A DNA stretch of 64,000 nucleotides. It comes from Arthrobacter methylotrophus. Its GTDB lineage: Bacteria > Actinomycetota > Actinomycetes > Actinomycetales > Micrococcaceae. Positions within the stretch are counted from its first letter, which is position 1. Every line of letters begins with the position of its first letter. Below the pieces are notes generated by a model. It had not been told where the DNA came from. It saw nothing but the letters and a program-made list of their open reading frames with translations, and searched no databases. Both the position numbers and the translations under genes were made by a program. The DNA lies in contig NZ_BAABED010000001.1 in the NCBI RefSeq assembly GCF_039539965.1, positions 4,526,001 to 4,590,000 on the forward strand. Direction: 5' to 3'. Shown piece by piece: positions 8,120 through 15,081 of this stretch.

Positions 8120-9529
8120 TTGGAAAGCTACGACGCCCTCCTGGCTTCAATCACCCCGACCACCGGAGAAACCCGGACCATCCTCGATCCCGCCACGGGC
8201 ACCGCCGTCGGCGAGGCCCCAGTCCACACCGTTGCGGACCTCGAGGCCGCGATCGCTGCCGCCGCTGCCGCCCAGCCCGCGTGGGCTGCGCTGGGCCACG
8301 ACGCCCGGTCCGCCGCGCTCATGAGGGCCGCCGACGCCGTCGAACGCTCCGCCGAAGAACTCGCCCGGCTGCTCTCCCGCGAGCAGGGCAAGCCGCTGAA
8401 CGGCCCCAACGCCCGTTTCGAAGTCGGTGCCTGCGCCGCGTGGCTGCGCGCCGCCGCCGCCACGCCGCTGGAGGCGGAAACCGTGGTGGACGACGGCGAA
8501 ACCCGCGCCGAACTGCACTACCGGCCCATCGGCGTCGTGGGCGCGATCGGTCCCTGGAACTGGCCCATGATGATCACCGTCTGGCAGATCGCCCCCGCCC
8601 TGCGCATGGGCAACGCCGTGGTGGTCAAACCCTCCGAATACACCCCGCTGTCCGTCCTCGCACTGGCCGCGATCATCAACGAGGAACTTCCTGAAGGCCT
8701 GCTCACGGTGGTCTCCGGCGGGCGCGAGGTCGGCGCCCGCCTGGCCGAACACCCCTCCATCGGCAAGGTCATGTTCACCGGCTCCACCGCCACCGGCAAA
8801 GCGATCATCCGCTCCTCGGCGGACACGGTCAAACGCCTCACCCTCGAGCTCGGCGGCAACGACGCCGGCATCGTCCTGCCCGACGCCGACCCGAAAGCGA
8901 TCGCCGAAGGCCTCTTCTGGGGCGCGTTCATCAACACCGGCCAGACCTGCGCGGCACTCAAGCGCCTCTACGTCCACGACTCGCTCTATGAAGCCGTGTG
9001 CACCGAACTCACCAAGGTTGCCGCGGCAATGCCCATGGGCAACGGACTGGATGAGGCCAACGTGCTCGGCCCGCTGCAGAACCGGCAACAGTTCGACATC
9101 GTCACAAGGCTTGTGGACGCAGCCCGCGAATCCGGCGCCACAATCCTGCTCGGCGGAAACCCCGAGACCGGCCAACCCGGCAACTTCTACCCCACCACCC
9201 TCGTGGCCGACATCGACAACAACAACCCCCTCGTAGCCGAGGAACAGTTCGGCCCCGCCCTGCCCATCATCCGCTACAACACAATCGATGACGCGATCGC
9301 CAAAGCGAACGCGCTCGACGTCGGACTCGGCGCCTCCGTCTGGTCCTCCAACCTCGACGAGGCCCGGAACGTCGCCGCCCGCCTGCAAGCCGGAACCGTG
9401 TGGATCAACAAGCACGGCGCAGTGGACCCCCGCATCCCGTTCGGCGGCGCGAAGCAATCCGGCTACGGCCTCGAATTCGGCGTCGAAGGCCTCAAAGCCC
9501 TCGGCGTGCCGCAGATCATCAACGGCTAG
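8120..9529 (+). CDS. NAD(P)-dependent aldehyde dehydrogenase (TTG start)
   Basis: A 469-residue aldehyde dehydrogenase. Catalytic and binding residues are visible: Asn147 in GPWNWP, the FTGS cofactor segment (219-222), Glu243 in TLELGG and Cys277 in NTGQTC. It oxidises an aldehyde to an acid with NAD(P)+. The start is a TTG at 8120 with GGAG 7 bases upstream; no ATG or GTG nearby fits better. Lying 75 bases after the flavin reductase, it probably oxidises a semialdehyde produced by ring cleavage. Codon use is especially C-rich at third positions compared with the neighbours. Confidence 0.9.
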   Translation: MESYDALLASITPTTGETRTILDPATGTAVGEAPVHTVADLEAAIAAAAAAQPAWAALGHDARSAALMRAADAVERSAEELARLLSREQGKPLNGPNARFEVGACAAWLRAAAATPLEAETVVDDGETRAELHYRPIGVVGAIGPWNWPMMITVWQIAPALRMGNAVVVKPSEYTPLSVLALAAIINEELPEGLLTVVSGGREVGARLAEHPSIGKVMFTGSTATGKAIIRSSADTVKRLTLELGGNDAGIVLPDADPKAIAEGLFWGAFINTGQTCAALKRLYVHDSLYEAVCTELTKVAAAMPMGNGLDEANVLGPLQNRQQFDIVTRLVDAARESGATILLGGNPETGQPGNFYPTTLVADIDNNNPLVAEEQFGPALPIIRYNTIDDAIAKANALDVGLGASVWSSNLDEARNVAARLQAGTVWINKHGAVDPRIPFGGAKQSGYGLEFGVEGLKALGVPQIING

Positions 9530-9535
9530 CTACGA

Positions 9536-9661
9536 CTTCTGAACCGGGTGTTCGAGGACCGGAAGCTCTACCTCTCACCGGTCATGGACCTCTTCGACCG
9601 GCAGATCATCTCCTATTCGATCGGGTCCTCTCCGAACCTGGAGCTGACCAACGCTTTCTTA
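9536..9661 (+). pseudogene. IS3-family transposase remnant (integrase core fragment)
   Basis: About 40 residues in one frame read as the DDE integrase core of an IS3-type OrfB: RKLYLSPVMDLFDRQIISY followed by SIGSSPNLELTNAFL. No start, no OrfA and no complete DDE triad are present, and the frame runs into an unrelated intergenic repeat. It is a decayed insertion sequence directly after the aldehyde dehydrogenase, marking the right edge of the catabolic island. Confidence 0.8.
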
Positions 9662-9663
9662 CT

Positions 9664-9745
9664 TAGCCAGTCCAACTTCCGGGGACCAGTTCATCAGGTG
9701 AAGGAGCGTTCCGAAACAGGGTGCCGGATGTGAGCGGGCGTTGGG
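9664..9745 (+). repeat. Partial copy of intergenic repeat family B
   Basis: The stretch beginning CCAACTTCCGGGGACCAGTT, with AGGAGCGTTCCG and GTGAGCGGGCGTTGGG further on, matches in order the right half of the long palindrome at 20877-21047. It adjoins the transposase remnant and ends at the stop codon of the next gene. Confidence 0.65.
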
Positions 9746-10351
9746 TTAGTTTGCTGCGGTGAAACGGGCGCGGCGGTGGGCCGGAGTTTCGATTTCATCC
9801 AGCATGGCGACGGCGTAGTCCTGAGTGGAAATGCTGTTGCCCGCGGGGGAATCCTGGGCGGTAGAGTAGTTCCCCGTGCGCTCACCGGGTTGGATGATGG
9901 GTGCCGGCGCCAGGACGGTCCAGTCCAGGGTCTCGGGAGCTTCCTTGACGGCGGCGAAGGCTGCGGCCGCGGTGGTGGCTTCGGCCTTGTAGGCCTCCGG
10001 AAAATCAGGTGAATCGAGGAGGCGAACGCCGTCGATCTCCAGGGTGCCTGCGCCGCCGACGATCATCAGGCGCGTACCTTCCGCGTTGCTGTAAGCGGTA
10101 TCCATCGCTGCAAGCCATTCTCCGTGGTCTCCCCCGGTGCGGCTCGGCCCGGTGGCGAGAATAACGGCGTCGTGCTCATTGGCGATCTCCGCGAAGCTCT
10201 GACCATCACCGAGATCGGCGGCGAGGGCCTTCGCTCCAGCAACCTCTGAGCCCCTGCGGGAGATGGCCGTAACCTCGTGGCCGCGGGTGAGGGATTCGTT
10301 AACGATCTGGCTTCCGACCATGCCTGTTGCGCCGTAAACTGCGATTTTCAT
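9746..10351 (-). CDS. NAD(P)-binding oxidoreductase, atypical SDR / NmrA-like
   Basis: A 201-residue Rossmann protein beginning MKIAVYGATGMVGSQIV, with the glycine motif GATGMVGS at 7-14. It lacks the YxxxK pair of classical SDRs and matches the NAD(P)H-binding (PF13460-type) group that act as quinone or flavin reductases or redox sensors. An AAGGAGAGTC ribosome site precedes the ATG. It is divergent from an HxlR regulator, the common arrangement in which the regulator controls a redox enzyme in response to electrophile or quinone stress. Substrate not determinable. Confidence 0.82.
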   Translation of the reverse strand: MKIAVYGATGMVGSQIVNESLTRGHEVTAISRRGSEVAGAKALAADLGDGQSFAEIANEHDAVILATGPSRTGGDHGEWLAAMDTAYSNAEGTRLMIVGGAGTLEIDGVRLLDSPDFPEAYKAEATTAAAAFAAVKEAPETLDWTVLAPAPIIQPGERTGNYSTAQDSPAGNSISTQDYAVAMLDEIETPAHRRARFTAAN

Positions 10352-10433
10352 GACTCTCCTTGGGTTGCTATCCTTGCAATAGAAACACAGTATCTATTTG
10401 ATATCGATAGCCTCAAAGGAACTTAGTTACCCT
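10352..10433. promoter_or_regulatory. Divergent SDR/HxlR promoter region with short dyads
   Basis: This 82-base AT-rich gap holds ATAGA...TCTAT (about 10380-10396) and the nearby TATCGATA palindrome. Such overlapping dyads between an HxlR regulator and its divergent target are plausible operators. Assignment rests on position only. Confidence 0.4.
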
Positions 10434-10826
10434 ATGGAAACCAATGCACTGCCGGCAAACGTTTTGGACCCTGATTGCCCGTCCCGCGTGATCTTCCAAC
10501 GCATCGGCGATAAATGGGCTTCGCTGGTGGTCCAAGTTCTCGCAGATGGCCCGGTCCGCTTTTCCGAGCTCCGCAAGATGGTCCACGTGGTGACGCCGAA
10601 AGTGCTGACTCAAACCCTTCGTTCCCTTGAGCGCGACGGGCTGATCAGACGAACTGTGTATGCGCAGGTGCCGCCTCGCGTCGACTATGAGTTGACTGCG
10701 CTGGGAGCATCATTGTTGGGACCCCTGAAGCAATTACGCCAATGGGCGGAAGACCATGTGCCCAGCATTCTCGAGGCCCGCGACGTCTACGACGATGCCC
10801 AGGATGAGGCTGTCCTAAGAGGCTGA
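10434..10826 (+). CDS. HxlR-family winged-helix transcriptional regulator
   Basis: A 130-residue winged-helix protein. DCPSRVIFQRIGDKWASLVV, followed by RFSELRKMVHVVTPKVLTQT and then the wing, matches HxlR. The Cys of the NxLDPDCP opening sits where redox-sensing HxlR members such as HypR and YodB have their reactive cysteine, so thiol or quinone sensing is possible. The ATG at 10434 is preferred over an upstream TTG at 10398, although the AAAGGA at 10415 is rather far from it. Its likely target is the divergent oxidoreductase gene. Confidence 0.85.
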   Translation: METNALPANVLDPDCPSRVIFQRIGDKWASLVVQVLADGPVRFSELRKMVHVVTPKVLTQTLRSLERDGLIRRTVYAQVPPRVDYELTALGASLLGPLKQLRQWAEDHVPSILEARDVYDDAQDEAVLRG

Positions 10827-10841
10827 CCCGGGCTCGCTCTA

Positions 10842-10908
10842 CCCAACTGACTAGCAATAGGTGTCGCTATAACGGCTCAAAACGACATCTAATGCGAGCT
10901 AGTTGGGC
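10842..10908. repeat. Palindromic intergenic repeat family A, copy 1
   Basis: A 67-base inverted repeat running from CCCAACTGACTAGC to GCGAGCTAGTTGGGC with a diverged centre. It belongs to the same family as 14937-15002, 23103-23166 and 62472-62537. Its right end overlaps the 3' end of the ABC ATPase gene: the TAG stop (10899-10901 on the minus strand) lies inside the repeat. Confidence 0.85.
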
Positions 10909-11597
10909 GGGCCGACGGGTGTCCGCAAGCCGAGGTGCCCGTCGCGCATGGTTGCAACAGAATCTGTGAACGGCAGGAAATCTGTGTCGTGCGTGACCAT
11001 GACCGTTGCCGTCGCGAACTCGTCCGTGACCTGACGCAGGAGACGCACGATCGACTCACTGCGCTCGTGATCCAATGCCGCTGTCGGCTCGTCCACGAGT
11101 AAGACCCGGGGCCGACCCATGAGCGCGCGTGCAATGTTCACGCGCTGCCGCTGGCCTCCCGAGAGCTGGTGCGGTCGCTTGCTGAGTGAAGCACCAAGTC
11201 CGACGACGTCGAGTAGTTCCGAAGCGCGCTTGCGTGCCGGTGCGGACGGCTTTCCCCGGAGATGATCGCCGATGATCAGCTGCTCGACGGCCGTCAGTGA
11301 AGGCAAGAGATTGGGCTGCTGGAAGATGATGCCGACCTTTTCCCGACGCAGGGCGGTGAGTTCGGTGTCGTTTAGTCCTGTTGTATCTTCGCCGTCGATG
11401 ATGACGAGTCCGGAACTTGGCCGGACCAGTGTGGCCGCCACCGCCAGAAGCGAAGATTTTCCCGAGCCGGACGGGCCCACGAGGGAGAAGAATTCACCGG
11501 CGTCCACCCGGAGATGCACGGAGTCCAGGGCCTTGAGCGTGGACTCTCCGTCCGGGTATTCCAAGGTGACGTTGACTAGGTTGAGTACAGGATTCAT
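10899..11597 (-). CDS. ABC transporter ATP-binding protein (MacB/LolD-type exporter)
   Basis: A 232-residue ABC ATPase. Walker A is GPSGSGKS (41-48); the Q-loop FQQPNLLP, signature LSGGQRQRV and Walker [13 protein letters not shown] follow. It powers the FtsX-type permease encoded just upstream at 11641. The ATG at 11597 has AAAGG 8 bases upstream; the longer frame to 11705 overlaps the permease. The last residues (GPPN) and the stop codon come from the palindromic repeat at 10842-10908. The divergent two-component system at 12927 is the likely regulator, as in many envelope-stress or peptide-resistance exporters. Confidence 0.92.
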   Translation of the reverse strand: MNPVLNLVNVTLEYPDGESTLKALDSVHLRVDAGEFFSLVGPSGSGKSSLLAVAATLVRPSSGLVIIDGEDTTGLNDTELTALRREKVGIIFQQPNLLPSLTAVEQLIIGDHLRGKPSAPARKRASELLDVVGLGASLSKRPHQLSGGQRQRVNIARALMGRPRVLLVDEPTAALDHERSESIVRLLRQVTDEFATATVMVTHDTDFLPFTDSVATMRDGHLGLRTPVGPPN

Positions 11598-11640
11598 GAA
11601 TATGCCTTTCGCAGAATATTTGAGCTGAAAACAGCCGGAT

Positions 11641-12732
11641 CTAGTTGCCGCCGAGTGCGATGAGCGGATCCACCTTGGTGATGCTTCGTACTGCCACCGC
11701 CGCACCGCCTAGCCCCAGGAGCACAATCCCGGCAATGGGCAGGAGCGTTGTCAGCGGAGTCACGAGGAACGGGGCCGCTTGTGCGGCGAAGACGCCACCC
11801 AGCACGCCAAGCCCACCGCCAAGTCCAGCCCCGGCCAGCAAGACAATTCCTGCTTGGACCAGCGCGTCACGAACCACGTAGCCGGACGAGGCACCCATGG
11901 CCTTGAGCACGGCGATGTCACGTGTGCGCTGGACAGTCCAGACGGTGAGGAAGGCCACGATGACGAGCGCCGAGATGCCATAGAGGAAGGCCTGCATGAG
12001 CATCAAGGACCCGTTTTCACTCTTGTACGAGCCGAGAGCCTGGAAGGAGCCGCTGGGGGTTGCGCTGACCGTGCCGGCCGCCGCATTGGCGGCATTGATG
12101 TCCACGGAGGCACCGGCGTCGTACGACACCGCGAGGACCGTCCCGATCGATTCCGCGGCAGGAATATGTGCGAGCTTCTGCCACGTAGCCCGTGAGGTCC
12201 AAACAACTCCGGTGTGCGAATACCACTCATCGTGGGTGATCGCGGAGACCGTCATGCCGGTACCACCCACGGTCACCCGGCTGCCGACAATCAACGAGAG
12301 TTCCTTTGCCAAGGACTCCCCGACCACCACCTCGCCTTCCTTGACCGCCACAGGCGAGATGCCGCCGTCGGACCCGAAGACCGCGACGTTGGCAGTGCCA
12401 GCAGCATTGTTGGCCGAATCGAGGGACTGAAGCCTCGTCTGGGTGATACCGACGGCCTCGGCAGCGGAAACACCGGGGCGGTTTCGCCAAGCGTCGAGCT
12501 GCTTGCCCGAGATTTCCGATTCCGTAAATGACGCCCTGGCCTCGCCCCCGGCGGGGGCGCCGAAGACGATTTGTTGCGCCGGGAGGGCTGCGATCGCCGA
12601 CGTCGACTGATTGCCCAGGCCTGCAGTGAGTCCCGAGAGCATAACGAGGAGGAGCGTGATCAGGGCGACGACGCTTCCCATCAGGGCGAAACGGCCCTTG
12701 GCAAAGCGGATGTCGCGCACGGCGAGAAACAT
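11641..12732 (-). CDS. ABC transporter permease, FtsX/MacB type
   Basis: A 363-residue membrane protein. One transmembrane helix near residues 17-38 is followed by a large extracytoplasmic domain (about 45-245) and three C-terminal helices, the FtsX arrangement. The short coupling motif RTRDIAVLKAMGAS lies before the third helix set. It works with the ATPase at 10899-11597, separated by 43 bases. Families of this size (DevC or single-repeat MacB types) form homodimers that move lipids, peptides or drugs without a large binding protein. The cargo is unknown. Confidence 0.88.
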   Translation of the reverse strand: MFLAVRDIRFAKGRFALMGSVVALITLLLVMLSGLTAGLGNQSTSAIAALPAQQIVFGAPAGGEARASFTESEISGKQLDAWRNRPGVSAAEAVGITQTRLQSLDSANNAAGTANVAVFGSDGGISPVAVKEGEVVVGESLAKELSLIVGSRVTVGGTGMTVSAITHDEWYSHTGVVWTSRATWQKLAHIPAAESIGTVLAVSYDAGASVDINAANAAAGTVSATPSGSFQALGSYKSENGSLMLMQAFLYGISALVIVAFLTVWTVQRTRDIAVLKAMGASSGYVVRDALVQAGIVLLAGAGLGGGLGVLGGVFAAQAAPFLVTPLTTLLPIAGIVLLGLGGAAVAVRSITKVDPLIALGGN

Positions 12733-12926
12733 GGAATTCCTTTGGTTGGGAGGCGACCTTCTGGTCTTGTTTCAACTCTCCGGGCAGAAGACGCATGGGA
12801 CATCAGGAGGTGGATTGACCTGTCGGATCGCCTTGGCTGACTCGAGGATCATCCGTTTGGTTGATTCAGCCCGAATGGCGCGGAATCCGGGCAGAAGTGT
12901 CGGGGTGCGGGGATACGCTGGAGGGC

Positions 12927-14270
12927 ATGCAGGGAGACGATTTGCAGCAAGCCACCGCGCAAGCCGCGCTGCCCCAGCTGCTAGGTGACACGGCGCAGCC
13001 GAGCGGTTCTGTTGTGATCTTGCGTGTCCTGCGGGTCAGTCTGCACGTCGGTTTTGCGGTGCTTTTGCTGGTGGCCCTCGTAAGGCTCGCGACCGCCGGC
13101 CTTTCTCCCATGGCCACTGGGACGGGACTGGTTCTTGCCGTGCTTCTGGCTGCCGTCTATCTCGCGGGGACAGTTCTTGAGAAGAGGCATGCGGGGAACC
13201 CTGAGCGCTTCAACCCGCAACCTTACCCGCGCTGGTGGCTTGCCGCCGTGAGTTTCCTGTGGGTGCTCCTCATGCTCATCAGTCCGGACTTTGCGTGGAT
13301 AGCTTTCCCGTTGTTCTTCGTGCAACTGCATATCTTGCCGCGGCGCCTCGCCTTGGCCGCCATAGCTGCCAGCACCGCACTCCTGATCGCGGCCATGTGG
13401 TTCCACAACCGTGGTGTCGGGGCGGATGCCTTGCAACTTCCCATGGTCCTCGGGCCTGTTTTCGGGGCCGCCTTCGCTGTTGTCACCGGCCTGGCATATC
13501 GGGCGCTCTACATCGAGGCAGAGAATCAGCGCCTTGCCGCTGAGGAATTGCGCCGCACCCGAGCCGAGCTGGCACTCAGCCAGCACGACGCCGGTGTGCT
13601 GGCTGAGCGGGAAAGGCTCGCCCGCGAAATCCACGACACCCTGGCGCAGGGATTCTCGAGCATCGTCCTGATGGGCCGTTCGGCGGAGAAAGCCCTCGAC
13701 GCAGGAGACAGCGTCACGGCCCATGATCGCCTCAAAACCGTCCGCGAGACCGCAGAGAGCAACCTGGCGGAGGCCCGGAACTTTGTCCGTGGACTGGGAT
13801 CCCCCGAGCTGGCGGAAGCCGGGCTGGCCGACACCCTGCGACGCCTCTGCACGAAAACCGAGGCCGAAGCAGCCGCGCGCGGGGCCACGCTGCGGTGTCG
13901 CTTCGAGCTCCAGGGCACTCCAATGCCGCTGCCGAACCCCTACCAGACCACCTTGTTGCGCGCAGCTCAGTCTTCCCTTGCGAACGTGTGGGCGCATGCC
14001 CACGCGAGCACCGCCGTCGTCACCCTGTCCTTCCTGGACACCGAGGTGACCATGGATGTGTTCGACGACGGCGTAGGCTTCGATCCCACCGCCGCGGCCG
14101 CCGCGGCAACACGGGGTGACGGGACCGGCGTCGGGCTCAAAAGCCTGCGTGAGCGGCTTGCGGCCCTTAATGGAACGCTCGACGTCGAGTCGGCTCGCGG
14201 GGAGGGGACCGTCGTGGCAGTCCGGCTGCCGCTGGGTACTGGCAACCTGGGCCTGGAGGCGTCCCCATGA
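12927..14270 (+). CDS. Sensor histidine kinase, NarL/DesK-type (HisKA_3)
   Basis: A membrane kinase of about 447 residues. Four or five hydrophobic helices in the first 180 residues are followed by a coiled coil (AENQRLAAEELRRTRAELAL) and the dimerisation H-box ERLAREIHDTLAQG. A HATPase domain with DVFDDGVGFDP and GVGLKSLRERLAAL ends the protein. The start is uncertain: ATG 12927 has GGAGGG almost touching it, and TTG 12861 or GTG 12897 are alternatives. It overlaps the response regulator gene by 4 bases and is divergent from the ABC exporter, its probable target. Confidence 0.9.
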   Translation: MQGDDLQQATAQAALPQLLGDTAQPSGSVVILRVLRVSLHVGFAVLLLVALVRLATAGLSPMATGTGLVLAVLLAAVYLAGTVLEKRHAGNPERFNPQPYPRWWLAAVSFLWVLLMLISPDFAWIAFPLFFVQLHILPRRLALAAIAASTALLIAAMWFHNRGVGADALQLPMVLGPVFGAAFAVVTGLAYRALYIEAENQRLAAEELRRTRAELALSQHDAGVLAERERLAREIHDTLAQGFSSIVLMGRSAEKALDAGDSVTAHDRLKTVRETAESNLAEARNFVRGLGSPELAEAGLADTLRRLCTKTEAEAAARGATLRCRFELQGTPMPLPNPYQTTLLRAAQSSLANVWAHAHASTAVVTLSFLDTEVTMDVFDDGVGFDPTAAAAAATRGDGTGVGLKSLRERLAALNGTLDVESARGEGTVVAVRLPLGTGNLGLEASP

Positions 14271-14926
14271 CCAACAACATCAGGGTCTTGTTGGTTGATG
14301 ATCATCCCGTGGTCCGCGCGGGGCTCCGGGCAATGCTTGCCGACTTCGAGGGAGTCCGAGTGGTGGCGGAAGCGTCCGACGGCGATGCTGCCTTGGCAGA
14401 GCTGTCAAAGCTCCATGCCCTCGGCGAGCCCGTGGACGTGGTTCTCATGGATTTGCAAATGGGCTCGGGGATGGACGGCGTCACTGCCACCGGCAAGATC
14501 AAGGCAGGTGTTGCCGGGACTCCCCCACCGCCGGTCCTGATCCTGACCACGTACGACAACGACGCCGACATACTCGCCGCGGTGGAGGCCGGTGCGAGCG
14601 GATACATGCTCAAGGATGCGCCGCCCGAGCAGATCCGGCAGGCCGTGGTGAGTGCAGCGGCCGGCCGGACAGCACTCGCGCCTGAGGTTGCCGCGCGGCT
14701 CATGGGCCGTATCCGCAATCCGGTGCCCGCGCTGAGTACGCGGGAAGTCCAACTTGTAGAGCTTCTTGCCACCGGGATGAGCAACCGCGCGATGGCGAGG
14801 CAACTCTTCATTTCCGAGGCCACCGTGAAGACGCACTTGGTACACATCTACGCCAAGCTGGGCGTGGACAACCGGACGGCGGCCATCGCGGTGGCGACGC
14901 AGCGCAGGATCATCCGGAACCAATAG
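14267..14926 (+). CDS. Response regulator, NarL/LuxR type
   Basis: A 219-residue protein with an N-terminal receiver domain (DDH at 11-13, phospho-acceptor Asp62 in VVLMDLQMG, Lys near 125 in YMLKDA) and a C-terminal LuxR helix-turn-helix (LSTREVQLVELLATGMSNRA through TVKTHLVHIYAKL). It is translationally coupled to the kinase through an ATGA overlap. It most likely controls the divergent FtsX-type exporter. Confidence 0.93.
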   Translation: MTNNIRVLLVDDHPVVRAGLRAMLADFEGVRVVAEASDGDAALAELSKLHALGEPVDVVLMDLQMGSGMDGVTATGKIKAGVAGTPPPPVLILTTYDNDADILAAVEAGASGYMLKDAPPEQIRQAVVSAAAGRTALAPEVAARLMGRIRNPVPALSTREVQLVELLATGMSNRAMARQLFISEATVKTHLVHIYAKLGVDNRTAAIAVATQRRIIRNQ

Positions 14927-14936
14927 CCCGTTTAGA

Positions 14937-15002
14937 CCCAACTAACTCGCAGTTGTTGACGTTATGGGCGCTCTAAGCGACAACAATTGCGAGTTAGTTG
15001 GG
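14937..15002. repeat. Palindromic intergenic repeat family A, copy 2
   Basis: The 66-base palindrome has left arm CCCAACTAACTCGCAGTTG and right arm CAATTGCGAGTTAGTTGGG. Its centre is GACGTTATGGGCGCTC. It starts 10 bases after the response regulator stop and could act as its terminator, though no T-run follows. Confidence 0.9.
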
Positions 15003-15081
15003 CAAGGGGCACCCAGGTGGTCCATCACAAAAGCGCAACGTACCGCGCCATGAATCAAGAGCGCCAAGCATAGAAGGCATA

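Noticed and set aside
8147..9457. 436-residue open frame antisense to the aldehyde dehydrogenase
   Set aside because: It is a Gly/Val/Asp-rich shadow of a high-GC gene, with no ribosome site or family features.
10842..10908. Family A palindromes considered as ordinary Rho-independent terminators
   Set aside because: They lack a T-run, are nearly identical in sequence at four loci and overlap stop codons, so a repeat family is the better description.
12981..14003. 340-residue open frame antisense to the sensor kinase
   Set aside because: The sense strand encodes a complete histidine kinase; the antisense frame has no recognised domain.
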